Assembly: GCA_900380265.1 (NCBI GenBank)
Contig: LR025083.1
Location: forward strand, 1,984,001-2,048,000
Source of the DNA: Serratia symbiotica
GTDB lineage: Bacteria > Pseudomonadota > Gammaproteobacteria > Enterobacterales > Enterobacteriaceae
Length of the DNA: 64,000 nt
Direction: 5' to 3'
Shown: positions 11,925-23,629 of the stretch, one piece after another
Layout: the number at the start of each line of letters is the position of its first letter
Position numbering within the stretch: position 1 is the stretch's first letter
Made by a program: the position numbers and the translations under genes
Notes under the pieces: model-generated
Told to the model about the DNA's origin: nothing
Seen by the model: only the letters and a program-made list of their open reading frames with translations
Database searches by the model: none

Positions 11925-12446
11925 CTAAATCTGGCTAAAATCATGAGCAAAGCGTTCGACTTGGTGCCAATCCGTGTACTCTACTTCTTTTCTGGCATCT
12001 GTTTCTCCGCCAGTAATATACATAATTAATTGAATCATAATACGATCGAACCATCGATATCGCGGATAACGTAGCGCCCCGGCAAACACCATACACTGTT
12101 TGGGCCGCCAAGGAGAGGCGATCAGAAATTTACGAGTATAGACATTACTCTCTGGTGAACACTGTTCTGGTTTACGGGCCGTAAGGTTGACAGCAAAAAA
12201 AGCACTTGGTATGTTATTTAACTGCTCTGCGCGATGTTTTACAAATTTATCCAAACCTGAATCAAACCGCCCATACCGGACAGAAGCGCCGACCATAACC
12301 TGCTGATATTTACTAAGGTTAATACCATCTGCGTTCAATAGGTCAATAACCTCACAAGTAAGCCTATCCTGCAATTTTCTTGCTATATAAGATGCGATAG
12401 CCAGTGTTTGCCCGTCACGACCTGAATACAGTATTAGTGCTGTCAT
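11925..12446 (-). CDS. hemG: Protoporphyrinogen IX dehydrogenase (quinone-dependent) HemG
   Basis: A flavodoxin-like FMN enzyme that oxidises protoporphyrinogen IX to protoporphyrin IX, passing electrons to the membrane quinone pool. It acts in the penultimate step of haem synthesis. It is 173 residues from the chosen start (E. coli 181). The N-terminal phosphate-binding loop LILYSGRDGQT and the conserved blocks VGASVRYGRF, FAVNLTARKPEQ, ALRYPRYRWFDR and YTDWHQVERFA are all present. An upstream in-frame ATG at 12479 would overlap trkH and adds 11 residues with no family match, so I start at MTALILYSG. It follows trkH by 25 bp on the same strand, as in E. coli, so the two are probably co-transcribed. 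Identification is firm. Confidence 0.95.
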   Translation of the reverse strand: MTALILYSGRDGQTLAIASYIARKLQDRLTCEVIDLLNADGINLSKYQQVMVGASVRYGRFDSGLDKFVKHRAEQLNNIPSAFFAVNLTARKPEQCSPESNVYTRKFLIASPWRPKQCMVFAGALRYPRYRWFDRIMIQLIMYITGGETDARKEVEYTDWHQVERFAHDFSQI

Positions 12447-12471
12447 GCTATTAGTATTCCTGAATGTCAAA

Positions 12472-13920
12472 TCATTCACGCCAGAACGTCGGCGTAAAAA
12501 GAATAAGCAGTGTAAACACTTCTAGGCGACCAAACAACATTGTCACTACTAGTATCCACTTTGCCACTGGCGGCATAGCAGTACAGTTTTCAACTACTAC
12601 ACCTAATCCTGGCCCATTATTTAACGAGGCGCTTACCGCGGAAAAAGCAGAGAAATCATCAACCCCAGTGGCGATAATCGCCAGCATGCTAACAACAAAC
12701 ACTAGTGCATAGGCCGAGAAAAATCCCCATACCGAATCAAGGACGCGCTCTGGCAGTGCGCGGTACCCTAGTTTAATAGGGTAAACAGCATTAGGATGTA
12801 CCAGCCTTTTTAACTCACGAGACCCTTGCAGATATAGTAGTAGCACGCGTACAACCTTCACCCCCCCACCAGTTGATCCCGAACAACCGCCGATAAAAGC
12901 AGAACAGAGTAACAACATCGGCAAAAAAAGCGGCCACTTGGCAATACTGTCAGTAGTAAAGCCTGCGGTTGTTGCCATCGACACCACCTGAAAAAACGCC
13001 TGATTCAACGTTTCCATACCAGTCTTATAAACACTATGCTCCCACAGCATAAGAGCACACACTGCCACCATCCCTAGTTGTAGGGATATAAAAATACGGA
13101 ATTCAGGATCACGCCCGTAGACCTTTAGGCTACGTCCACTCAATAATGCAAAATGCAAACCATAATTACAGCCAGAAATCAACAGGAAAATAGCAATGAT
13201 AGTATTAATAATTGGACTAGCATAATAGCCGATACTAGCATCATGAGTGGAAAAACCACCAATAGCAATAGTTGAAAAACTATGACTGATAGCGTCGAAA
13301 ACTGGCATTCCTGCCACCCACAACGCTACCGCACAAGCGACAGTCAGCAATAGATAGATAAGCCACAAAGTTTTAGCAGTTTCTGCAATACGTGGACGCA
13401 TCTTATTATCCTTCAGCGGGCTGGGCATTTCAGCTCTGTACAACTGCATACCACCAACACCAAGGATTGGCAGTATCGCTACCGCTAATACGATGATCCC
13501 CATGCCACCCATCCATTGTAACATCTGACGATAGAACAGAATAGCCTTTGGTAATGAGTCTAACCCGACAAGCATAGTGACTCCAGTCGTTGTCAGCCCG
13601 GAGAAAGACTCGAAGAAGGAATCTGTTAAAGACAGATTAGGTCGATCTGAGAAAAGAAACGGCAAGGCTCCCACACTACCCAACACAGTCCAGAACAGCA
13701 CCACAATTAGGCACCCTTCACGCGGCTTTAACTCATATTTTTCCTTTCGGTTTGGCCACCAAAGTATCAGACCAATAGTCAGTGCTACAATGAAAGTCTG
13801 GCTGAACACCCCCCCTACTCCATCATGATACATTAATGAAATTAGCCCGGGTATAAACATTGCCCCAGAAAATAGGATGACAAACAAACCAACAATACGG
13901 GTTATAGCGCGAAAATGCAT
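12472..13920 (-). CDS. trkH: Trk potassium uptake channel subunit TrkH
   Basis: An inner-membrane K+ translocating subunit of the Trk system, gated by the cytosolic NAD/ATP-binding partner TrkA (not in this window). It is 482 residues, the same size as E. coli TrkH (483), and is hydrophobic throughout with the usual multiple membrane spans. The four pore-loop signatures are visible as SGLTTTGVT (about 107-115), AIGGFSTHD (about 218), TTAGFTTDS (about 318) and GGCSGSTGGGVKVVR in the last third. AAGGA precedes the ATG by 11 bases. It heads a trkH-hemG pair. In E. coli yigZ lies immediately upstream, and only a faint fossil of it remains here. No truncation or frameshift seen. Confidence 0.97.
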   Translation of the reverse strand: MHFRAITRIVGLFVILFSGAMFIPGLISLMYHDGVGGVFSQTFIVALTIGLILWWPNRKEKYELKPREGCLIVVLFWTVLGSVGALPFLFSDRPNLSLTDSFFESFSGLTTTGVTMLVGLDSLPKAILFYRQMLQWMGGMGIIVLAVAILPILGVGGMQLYRAEMPSPLKDNKMRPRIAETAKTLWLIYLLLTVACAVALWVAGMPVFDAISHSFSTIAIGGFSTHDASIGYYASPIINTIIAIFLLISGCNYGLHFALLSGRSLKVYGRDPEFRIFISLQLGMVAVCALMLWEHSVYKTGMETLNQAFFQVVSMATTAGFTTDSIAKWPLFLPMLLLCSAFIGGCSGSTGGGVKVVRVLLLYLQGSRELKRLVHPNAVYPIKLGYRALPERVLDSVWGFFSAYALVFVVSMLAIIATGVDDFSAFSAVSASLNNGPGLGVVVENCTAMPPVAKWILVVTMLFGRLEVFTLLILFTPTFWRE

Positions 13921-13924
13921 TTCA

Positions 13925-14400
13925 GCACAATCCTTAGTAATTCAGTTAGGAGAACCTATTCTGAATAGGCCTTCATTGCAAATGCATGCGATTACAATAA
14001 CGTAATTTATTGCCAAATAGAACAACAAGGCCCAATAAACCCAGATGAAAAGGTAGTACCTTTTTACATTCTGTAGTATCCGGCCTTGACTTTCTGTACC
14101 AAACCTTCCAGTGGCGCTGGCTACCTGAAACAACATATGAACCTGATTAATAAACGGTTTAGTTTCCCTGCATTCTAACCATAACGAACAAAATGATTAA
14201 AGATCAGGTATCTTAAGTCCTCCATTAATGGGGATTAGGGAGACCGTTATTGGAAAAGAACTGCATAATGGTAAATTAATAACGCGACAGCTTCTCGAGA
14301 AGCTACTAGGGGTACGATATTGTCTTAGATGCATGTAACAGCATGCGATTCCATCGCATTGATATATAAGGGAAAGAGCTATACGCACTCCTGCACTTCC
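13925..14400 (-). pseudogene. Probable yigZ fossil
   Basis: In E. coli yigZ is directly upstream of trkH on the same strand. Around 13985-14030 the plus strand resembles reversed yigZ (CGATTACAATAACGTAATTTATTGCC against TGATAATCACTATTAATGATTTTACC, split here by alignment), with weaker similarity on either side. No frame is open. The call rests mainly on position. Confidence 0.3.
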
Positions 14401-15439
14401 GGATCATTAGCTATGCAACAAAGCACAAATCTGCTTTAGATAGATAAGAATATCCTCGGTTAAAATAGCTAGGTACAGCGTAAAAATGAATATTTGAATA
14501 GAACTGCTAGAATCGCAGGATGCGCATCCTGCAGTGATACGACAACACTGTGCAACTATAACCTAAAACACCATCTATAATCCATGGTAAAAAGAATCGC
14601 GATGGGTGAGATCACACTCACTCATCGCGTCTTCGCAAATAGAACTGAGGAGCTAGTAGCTTTTTAAGCAATTTAACGATGCTATGGTGCATCCACATCT
14701 TATAATCTCAGCTTTCAGAATACCAAGATCTTGAACACATGGCACTGCATAACCATATAGCCATACAGCAACGCTTCGCCTGAATTATGTTGCTCAATAG
14801 TCCAATATTGGCCGGAACATGATCTTGCAGTATGTGCTCTAGGAACTATCTGAGAGCAATTCGCCACGATTCCAGTCACCCATCAGTACGCAAAACTGCA
14901 ATTCGCTTAGTTCATCGCTAACCAGACCCAAAAAGGTCTGCACTATAGGTACTATAATCCAATCATTAAGAGTCACTTAACTTTAACTAAATAGCTACAG
15001 CCCTACAATAAATGGCCTGCCATGCCGGGTCTTTATTTTTAGAAGTTCGTGATAGAATTTCCAACTTTGCTAGATTTGTCATAGAGACGACCACATGATC
15101 ATCACAATATTATTCGTAGGAATTCTATCAAGACAATTCATAGACTGCTAAATAGCACTATTTTAATAGACAGAACCATTCGTTATTAAACATAAACTCC
15201 TTTATATTAACGCCTTAACAACCAAGCTGATTGAATAGGCTGAATAATTCTATCGATATCTAAGAATATTCGAACTGTATGGCTAACAAATATCGCCTCA
15301 CTCATTCTCATTCCCGTCATACACACTAACTTAGGAAATTCAGATAACACGTGCTTTGCAAAATCCTAATGAAGAATAACAAGAACTTACTTATTAAACG
15401 TAATATAAATCAGTATAATAGAAATTTAAAAGGCAATGG
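14401..15439. other. Gap where fadB, fadA and pepQ would lie
   Basis: In E. coli about 5 kb of fadBA and pepQ separate fre from yigZ. Only about 1 kb remains here and I recognise nothing in it. It contains an 18-nt palindrome GCAGGATGCGCATCCTGC at 14515-14532, an imperfect 12-bp stem near 14597-14630 and a 16-nt palindrome just to the left, near 14289. The ancestral genes must have been mostly deleted, unlike the rRNA fossils, which kept their length. Confidence 0.4.
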
Positions 15440-16190
15440 GCTCTTTCAGATTCTATTACCCTCAGAATAGACTAGATCGTCGCACATTCCCCTTGCAATG
15501 TTTTCTGTACAGAAAACATGCTTAAAGCAATGTGCGCTATATCGAAACGACTAACAATTTAGATAGCGTGATTTACTAGGCAAGCACAATCCTGCAGCGC
15601 TAGGCTGATTACAGTAGCACTGCAATCTTTTCACTCATTTATCGCATGATCCACAGCTTGGAATTATTTTTGGATATTAGCTTCCTGTGATAGCCATTCT
15701 CATTCACTCTGATCGTATAAAGCTTGCAATCTATCTCATTGATAGATTAAGACATTACGATCTTGCGTTTATTCCAAATACAGTTAACAAACCCGAACGG
15801 GAATAGAAGAGCTTATTACTGCTCGCAATTAATAAAGATAGTCGGTTTCCCTTTTCAACCCGGGGTTGCTATACGGCTCATCAATAGTGATAATGTCTCT
15901 TTAAAATGTACTGCATTACTGGAATAGAATAAAAATTCAGTACCGCAACGCTGTGATAGGGCCTTATGAGCTTCCTTCCAGGAAGCTCTATTAATGCTGT
16001 AAAGCATGAACACATCTCGTATTCATTTATATAACCACCATTGGATATTATCTAATCTGAATAAAAACATCTGACCTAGTATAGCTACCGATAGACCGTA
16101 TTAGGCATAAACTCTAGACTGATCAGTCTACAATTCAATATTGCCATAAATTCTCTATTTTAGTTTATAAATACAAAACTGAGAAGCAAA
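15440..16190 (-). pseudogene. fre (flavin reductase) fossil
   Basis: This lies directly downstream of ubiD on the same strand, as fre does in E. coli. Reversed fre can be matched: AACGACTAACAATTTAGATAG near 15546 corresponds to AACGGCCCGCGATATAAATATCG, and CAATCCTGCAGCGCTAGG near 15588 to TGATCCTGTAATACCGCC. Reading frames are interrupted everywhere. The 3' part carries an inserted inverted copy (15481-15535). Only the C-terminal half is readable; the rest to 16190 is inferred from length. Confidence 0.55.
15481..15535. repeat. Nested palindrome inside the fre fossil
   Basis: An inner perfect 22-nt palindrome (ATGTTTTCTGT / ACAGAAAACAT, 15498-15519) is flanked by an outer perfect pair CGCACATT (15481-15488) and AATGTGCG (15528-15535). 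Against fre the right half resembles the ancestral strand, while the left inner arm looks like an added inverted copy. Confidence 0.8.
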
Positions 16191-16197
16191 GATGATA

Positions 16198-17685
16198 TTA
16201 GAGCGGCGGTTCCTGCCTAGTCAAAATTGCTAGGTCATCCCAGATTTTGTCGACGCGTTCCCGAATTTTTTCATCCATATGAATTGGGCGACCCCATTCG
16301 CGCTCAGTTTCACCCAGCCATTTATTGGTAGCATCTAACCCTATTTTTGATCCTAAGCCAGAAACCGGAGAAGCAAAATCCAGAGAATCGATGGGCGTAT
16401 TCTCTACCAATACAATATCCCTCACTGGATCCATACGGGTCGTTATAGCCCAGATCACGTCATCCAAATCGCGTGCATTGACATCATCATCACAGATGAT
16501 AATAAATTTAGTATACATAAACTGCCGCAGGAACGACCAAACCCCCATCATGATTCGCTTGGCATGACCAGCATACTGTTTTTTAATGGTAACTACCGCT
16601 AGGCGATACGAACACCCTGCTGGTGGAAGGTAGAAATCTATGATTTCTGGAAACTGTTTTTGTAAAATTGGAATAAAAACTTCGTTCAGGGCCGTGCCCA
16701 GAATTGCAGGTTCATCTGGTGGCCGACCAGTATAAGTGGAATGATAAATCGCATCACGTCGCTGAGTAATGTGAGTGATACTAAACACTGGGAAAGGATC
16801 TATTCCATTGTAATAACCGGTATGATCGCCATATGGGCCTTCTAAAGCCATTTCACCCGGCTCAATGTAGCCTTCCAGGACAATCTCAGCATTAGCAGGC
16901 ACTTCCAAATCGCAGGAAAGACAAGTTACTACTTCAGTTTTACTACCGCGCAATAACCCTGCAAAAGCGTATTCAGAAATACTATCCGGAGCTGGTGTGA
17001 CTGCAGCAAGGATAGTTGCAGGATCAGCGCCAATCACCACCGCTACAGGGAATCGTTCACCAGGATAAGACTGGCGCCATTCCTGATAATCTAGCGCACC
17101 GCCGCGGTGCGATAACCAACGCATGATCACTTTATTCTTGCTTAATACTTGCTGGCGATAAATGCCCAGGTTCTGACGCTCTTTATACGGGCCACGAGTA
17201 ATCGTGAGGCCCCATGTGATCAATGGAGCTGCGTCCTCCGGCCAGCAATGCATCACTGGAATACGACCGAGATCAACACTATCACCCTGCCAAACCTGTT
17301 GCTGGCAGAGTGCAGACCCCAACACTTTAGTCGGCATATTTAGTACTTGCTTAAACTTTGGAATTTTGGAAAAAAGATCTCGAACCCCGTTTGGCAGTTC
17401 CGGCTCTTTAAGAAACGCGAGAAGCTGTCCAACTTCGCGCAAGGCGTTAACATCTTCTTTCCCCATACCCATTGCGACGCGTTTAGCGGTGCCAAACAAA
17501 TTGCATAATACTGGCATGTCGTATCCTTCCGGGTTTTCAAAAAGCAATGCGGGCCCCCCAGATTGCAGCGTGCGCGTAGCAATTTCTGTCATTTCCAGAT
17601 ATGGATTAACTGGCTGTTTAATTCGTTTTAGTTCCCCTTGCTTTTCTAGCGATGAGAGGAAGTCACGTAAGTGGCGGTATTTCAT
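16198..17685 (-). CDS. ubiD: 3-octaprenyl-4-hydroxybenzoate carboxy-lyase UbiD
   Basis: Decarboxylates 3-octaprenyl-4-hydroxybenzoate in ubiquinone synthesis using prenylated FMN made by UbiX (not in the window). It is 495 residues from MKYRHLRDF (E. coli 497). An in-frame extension up to 17739 encodes 18 residues with no family match, so I reject it. Conserved blocks include [13 protein letters not shown] near the N-terminus, [49 protein letters not shown] and the C-terminal [19 protein letters not shown]. It sits between fossils of tatD and fre, its E. coli neighbours. It acts one step after UbiA, also in this window. No clear ribosome-binding site is seen. Confidence 0.97.
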   Translation of the reverse strand: MKYRHLRDFLSSLEKQGELKRIKQPVNPYLEMTEIATRTLQSGGPALLFENPEGYDMPVLCNLFGTAKRVAMGMGKEDVNALREVGQLLAFLKEPELPNGVRDLFSKIPKFKQVLNMPTKVLGSALCQQQVWQGDSVDLGRIPVMHCWPEDAAPLITWGLTITRGPYKERQNLGIYRQQVLSKNKVIMRWLSHRGGALDYQEWRQSYPGERFPVAVVIGADPATILAAVTPAPDSISEYAFAGLLRGSKTEVVTCLSCDLEVPANAEIVLEGYIEPGEMALEGPYGDHTGYYNGIDPFPVFSITHITQRRDAIYHSTYTGRPPDEPAILGTALNEVFIPILQKQFPEIIDFYLPPAGCSYRLAVVTIKKQYAGHAKRIMMGVWSFLRQFMYTKFIIICDDDVNARDLDDVIWAITTRMDPVRDIVLVENTPIDSLDFASPVSGLGSKIGLDATNKWLGETEREWGRPIHMDEKIRERVDKIWDDLAILTRQEPPL

Positions 17686-18103
17686 GCAATCAATTAAACC
17701 ATTGATGTATAGTAGACTGCAATGCATTAGTGCATTCATACACGAAAGAAAAGATGTTCCTAATATTTATTGAACTGTCTACTTTTAATTTACTGCATTG
17801 CTATCTGATATATCAACAAATTCTAGCTAATCTGACCAACCCAATACTATGATTTTGAATTACTATCACCATACTGCGTAGATAATATCTACATAAATTT
17901 CAATTAGGTTAGAGCTAATCCCACTAACCGTATATGGTGTAGCCAGCCTGGAGCAGGACAATACAAAACAGCCTAGAACTATAGGCCGCTGCAAATTAGC
18001 GACTAGTTCCCAGGGAACCTAAAAACAAATTAAACTAGTTTAATAGAGTTGTTACTCATACCGATGAAGGGCCTCCTCACCAGACTACCACTACTTACTT
18101 ACC
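17686..18103. other. Gap at the ancestral rfaH position, nothing readable
   Basis: In E. coli the antiterminator gene rfaH lies between ubiD and tatD on the opposite strand. I could not align any part of RfaH here. About 420 bp remain, AT-rich, with several stop codons in each frame. Confidence 0.4.
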
Positions 18104-18880
18104 TCACTTTTTATGCTCTTGTTGCGTTACCGGCCTGTGTTTGAAATATTGATGCGGTCCCAACATCAGGGACCTTCGACTTGGTGTTAGCCCATTCCTA
18201 GTTAGTGCAAGACGTATGTTCCCAATATAATTCAGTATTATTGCAACTGTTGGCCACAACCAGTGAAGAGGGAAACCCATAAGCGCATATTGTGTGCATC
18301 TAGAGCTTATACAATAGACAATATAAAACAACAAGCGGCCTTTTAAAATAACAAACAAGCTTAGTGGACCGAACTTATTTTTCAGCTTTCGGGTAGGTGG
18401 CTAGTCCAGAATTATTAGCAGCATTGTATCAAACTGATACTATTGCGCACATAAGCAATAACCGCGTTCATGGCTTCACCCGCTTGCTAATATTCATAAT
18501 CTTTATAAGGAATCACCTAACTTTATTTTAGTTTTCTTTCGAAAGAAGGCGTAATTTTGCTTTTTTATAACACTATCTGCTTTATGAAAGGACGAATATA
18601 CGGCTTCTCAGAAGCCTAAAGTTATTGCGCCACTACAGCTTGCCTCGAGCTTGCGTTACCGCATATTATCCCGCTATGGCCCTACCTTTGTTACTCGCTA
18701 TAATAAGAGCCCTCAAGATAAAGCGCCCTTCCATTTCTGCACCTTCCCTTCGTCTTCTCACTGAGCTTTAAACCAGGTCTTCAAGAGACGGGGCGTTACT
18801 ATGCTATTTCCTGCGTGGGATTAAGTATGTAACGTCCTCCAACGTACTTTTAGTGCTTATCAATAATTGGGATTCTTTCT
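18104..18880 (-). pseudogene. tatD (metal-dependent DNase) fossil
   Basis: The minus strand reads LTRNGLTPSRR...PHQYFKH near 18120-18200. This aligns with E. coli TatD [24 protein letters not shown] near its C-terminus, and the preceding 25 residues align in length and spacing. The region up to about 18880 is GC-richer than its surroundings. Near 18770 it resembles the reversed tatD 5' end (CTGAGCTTTAAACCAGGT against CTGGCTTTCACGCAGGTT). The frame is broken several times and the active-site region is not recognisable. The position next to ubiD agrees with E. coli order. Confidence 0.55.
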
Positions 18881-21038
18881 TATATATAACTTGATTAGTT
18901 ATATTTTAGAAAAATACTTATCCACTCAAACAGTTATTTACATAACTTATCCAGTAATATGCATTAATAACTTGTGATAACTAACGCATATTTATTTGTA
19001 AATCAATTATTATTTTGCATATAAACACATTCTCCAATTTATGACCTTTTGTTAAAGTAACTCTAGCAGCTCTACTAACTGATTATATTAAACTTTTAAG
19101 CTTTATAATATATAATATTAGTAGAATACCTATATAGCCTTACTAAGCACTTTCTATTTTATTAAAAATAATTAATTGAAACATCAAGACAAAAACAAAA
19201 TAGTTTTAGTACAATTATGCCTCTTTACCAAATCTCCTAATAGTATCTAGATCACGCTTTCAGTAATCAGTTATATGGTAAATAACAGAATCCTCTGTTT
19301 ATATAGATAAAACTAAAGCAGCCTTTTCCTCGAAGTAAGAGAACCTGAACTATACAACTAAGTATATCAACGATAAACATTCTCACAATATAGTAAAATC
19401 TACAACGACTAAATAGTGATGTCACACAAAAGTAGAGACGAACGATTATTCATCCATGGCACAGTCAGTGCTGCTTTGTTAGGTTAGACAAAGATTAGCT
19501 TTCATCTTTCTGGAGGTGCACATCCATCGATGCTACAATATCCACATCAATAGTATTATAGTCATCACTATAAACTGGCAACGTACCACCCGTAATGCAA
19601 GCAGCAGATCACGTGATACCCAGCGTGTCGTAACCCAACTAGTATTATCGCTCTATCAACATATTCATATAATCTCACGTGCGGAGATGATAACACTGAT
19701 TTTAGGAAGCATAGCTCACCAGAAAAAACACCCGAGCAGCTAAAAGCATGTAACTGGCTACTATTAATTGTATCGTGCTCATAAGGCCATCCTACAGAGT
19801 AGCCACCCACAGAAATCTTCTGATTTGCAAAACCTTTTCAAACTTTCTAAGAAAGCCTTACTTTATGTCAGCTGTTTCACTTTGCTATAAGTTAGAAACA
19901 ATACCAAAAATACCGGCTATCGATTTCCTATGTCACTATCATACAATAATGAGACTCAGCTCCATGTTGACTGAAAGCGAACGTCAACAATTCCCGCAAG
20001 GGAATTCCACCTGATTGACGTGTAAGAATAATAGAAGCCTTATTGTCAAACTCTCATAAAGTGCCTTATGAGACTAATTTTTCTCCATCTCCTTTCTCTC
20101 TTATACCTTTCTACCCTAGTCTATATTCCTTAAATGCATAACTTCAATAAAATCTGAATTTGTAACCAATTTGAGAAATTCTTAAATAATTCCGTACCCG
20201 TATCGTAAAGCGTGTCAATGCCACGGCATGCCGTGTATCGATCAACACACCGTTTAACGATATTGCGATCATGATAGCATCGTAAACGAATTTTATTGTC
20301 TATCTGGCACCATTCCAGATCAATTATAAGGGATAACAGTTTTAATATCCCCGTTTACCTAATTATTCTGTGAATACCCAGTCAACTTTCTATACACTAA
20401 CACCGAACGTTCAAGATATTTCATGCTACCGTCTTTACACTGTAGCCCAATATTCTCTAGATCGGCGTACGTGAGCTAATTATCGTGTACTTGTCCTGGG
20501 CTTAGCCGATATTCATCGGATACTGTGCCATCTGTTAGGGTATAGATAATAGGGCCATCTGCTGGATGTGCTCGACATACAGAGAGTGGTAGAACTATTA
20601 AAAATCCATAATTATTATGGACTCAGAGAACTAGTCAAAACAAATTAAATCACTCCTTATGTCGTCAGCCGACGAACGCGTTGTGAAAGTTGCTGCCTCA
20701 AATACCAATTAGCTATATCGTATCATGCGTGCATGCACAAAATATCTAGAATATTCTCTTCATGATGTTATATCTTTGATACCTAACTTCAATTTACTGA
20801 TGGACATGTCTCAAACCCTACATATAAAAAACCATGTCTTGTAGATTAAGCGACTGCACCTGGGCAGAATCCCTGCTACCTCAGCGCATCAGCAGTAAAA
20901 CAAAATCAATCAATAGAACGATCATGGTAAGCTTATAAACATCGTTATTCACAAGCTTGGTTATGCACAAGCTGGTATATAAAACTCGGTGTTTATCAAC
21001 CATTGATATCTTTTGGCAAAATAAGCACACCACGTTCA

Positions 21039-21097
21039 ATCCCCGACTCTTCTTTCCTCTCCCGCCCCGAGGGGGAGAGGAAAGAAGAGTCGGGGAT
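21039..21097. repeat. 25-bp perfect inverted repeat, 9-nt loop
   Basis: Positions 21039-21063 are the exact reverse complement of 21073-21097. The inner part is very GC-rich (CCTCTCCC / GGGAGAGG) in an AT-rich setting. There is no T-tract on either side. It is the longest perfect stem I found. It could be a lone REP-like element or a product of inverted duplication. Confidence 0.92.
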
Positions 21098-22328
21098 AAT
21101 TCATACGACTGCATTCATTGGCATACACACCTTTATGCTGCAAAGAAGAGGAAACTCTTGCCAGAAAACATCAGCACGTAGCGCTTATTTGGGTATTGCA
21201 CTAGTACTTCAGTCTAATCGTCAAATGCTTCAATTACAGGCAAAGACACCTGCCCTTCGACCTACAAGTCAGGAACAGTTTATACTAACTAGCAGCGGAT
21301 TCTGACGATAGCCTCCTCTAGGGCTTGTTTATAGAATAAGAGAACATCGTTCTTATAAAGATACCTAAGTTATGACGCACGATTATTTTATCACCATCCC
21401 CAGGATCATATTGCCAGAATATAACTCAATACCACTGTTTAAATTAGGTAGCGAACACTGGTGACTTTCTTTTCGGGATTACAATACCTCAGTTTAAGCT
21501 TAGAAGAGCGAGTTCGGCCGGGCCATACACAGAATCTTAATCCAATTCCTAAGTGCATGGAATCGCAAAGTAGATGCTGACTAGGTTTAGTCATCGTCGT
21601 TATTTATCAACAACTCAAGATCATGATGCTAGGTCAGTAAGCGCTGCTCAATTACTTTCATCGCTCATCAAATTGCCGAGCAAGGTCGGGGGGAATGTAA
21701 ATCATGTCGATATCGTATATCGATACTCAAATATTTGAAATTCACCTTATATTTCAACTGGTATTATGAGAACATCAATTCGAGATGAAGTTTAGCTGGC
21801 ACTAAGAATTCTTCTAGTATAGGCGTGTAATAACTGATATTTTTGGTGTCAGTCGCCACAACGAGCGACACCCTATTCTGTTCGCATAGCAACACAAGCG
21901 AACAGTTTACAGAAGTAAAAACGCAATTTAAGTGCCATATTTAATAAGATTCTATTAAGGGAACTACCAGTTATAGTTATTGCACAGCAGATTGGCAAGC
22001 ACTGTAATAATGCATTTTCCCTTTTCTGGCTACTATAGTGACGCAAAACTTCGCTGAACTTACGCTAATTGAGTATAAACACCCTAACATAATTATGTTA
22101 AATAACTTGGAATACGCTTGGATCCGCGTATAATTAATGCTATCATTTAAATAGTAACTTAGGTATTCAGAGGGTTGCTTAGATGATTTATTAAGCGGTT
22201 TATAGCTATATTACCGGTTCATACTGAATAAACCCGCACAAGCTTAAAGAGAAAGAATGTTCTAGTAGAAATTTATCCATCGTACTACTAAATAAACTCC
22301 CAAAAAATCTAGTACATCAAATTTCTGT

Positions 22329-22373
22329 AAATAACAAGCAACCTAGTGCATGGCACTAGGTTGCTTGTTATTT
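22329..22373. repeat. 21-bp perfect hairpin, 3-nt loop
   Basis: Positions 22329-22349 pair perfectly with 22353-22373 around ATG. The outer stem is A/T-rich (AAATAAC / GTTATTT) and a T follows, so it has the look of a bidirectional intrinsic terminator. However, no gene is readable on either side. Confidence 0.92.
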
Positions 22374-23607
22374 TGTCGATAATTGAATGGTTGCAGAAAA
22401 TAAAAAGTGACACTATAGGCTGCTATTCCCCAACGGCAGCCATACTAACTTACTTTTTAAATAGATTCTTTCAACACGGCTCAACACCGTGACGCCACTA
22501 TCTGGCGTAGCGTTTGTCATCTTTAGCGTACCTTAGACAAAAACAAGATAAGTATGGAAAACTGCAATACTTTGTCAACCATATACGGAGAGAATATATC
22601 AACACAATCTCTTTCTCGACGACTGGTATCCCGAGCGAAATAAAGAGTAGTGTTTTACAAAACTTCCATCAGCAATTACTCCTTGACTACCTGGAAAACT
22701 CAAGAGTCTAATAATAAACTCTAACACATTGTTCAAGTTGTAGATGGCGGGGCATGCTTAACGTGTATTGACTTATAAGAGGCAATACGTAGAAGATTAT
22801 GGTAATCTCAGGAAGATGTCTACGTTCCTTCTAGCGTTAGTTATATACCATGTGAAATTTCCACACTTACGGAATTAGCTGTAAACAACAAGAAGATTTT
22901 TTCAGCTACCTTACTCCGCATGACACATCTCACAAGACGTACACATCATTGCTAGCTCTGTCAGCATGATCTACTCAGTACGAAGAAGCTTATAACATAG
23001 TGCTCAGCACTCCTTCCAAATCTGCGCCTACAAATAGGACTTCAAGACCACATAGTACCTATATGTAGACATGAGATCGTATAGATTAGAAATCTTAACA
23101 CTTTTATCCATCGAAGTAACTCTGATATATACATAACTAACGTAGTTCGACAAGGGTCTAAGGCTAGCGCACGCATTTTCCATCCCAACTAATTCCTAAT
23201 TAGCGACATAGAAGAACATGCGCACTAAGAATAGGTAACTTCCCACTATGCAAAGAAAATCATTAGCAGCAATTCGAAGCCCGGCTTCTGCTCATTGTTA
23301 CCCCTGTTTGACCGAACATTACTGCAATGTAACTTTAAGTTCAATTTAGTAAAATCACAACCTGTCTGAGAAAAGGCAAGAGTTGCTCCTCTGTCCTGCT
23401 TTGAGTTTCTAACACTCCGCGCACAACGCAAAATAGTTAGGATCTACTCCTTTAGCACTACGTAAACTATTCCTCTTGATCGCAGTCGATGCCGCATATC
23501 GACTGGTATTCAATTTCCTTTTCTTCTTCTAGCAAAGAAGCAAATTAATATTTTTTGAATGACTTCCCTTATGTTTCTATGTCTTGACTCCCGAAGCACC
23601 TATCGTT

Positions 23608-23629
23608 GCCAGCTAGCCGCCTAGCTGGC
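23608..23629. repeat. 9-bp perfect hairpin, 4-nt loop
   Basis: GCCAGCTAG (23608-23616) pairs with CTAGCTGGC (23621-23629). It lies in gene-free DNA. Confidence 0.8.

Noticed and set aside
21039-22373. Strong hairpins as CRISPR repeats, integron attC sites or an insertion-sequence end
   Set aside because: The stems are different from one another, not regularly spaced, and have no cas, integrase or transposase gene nearby.
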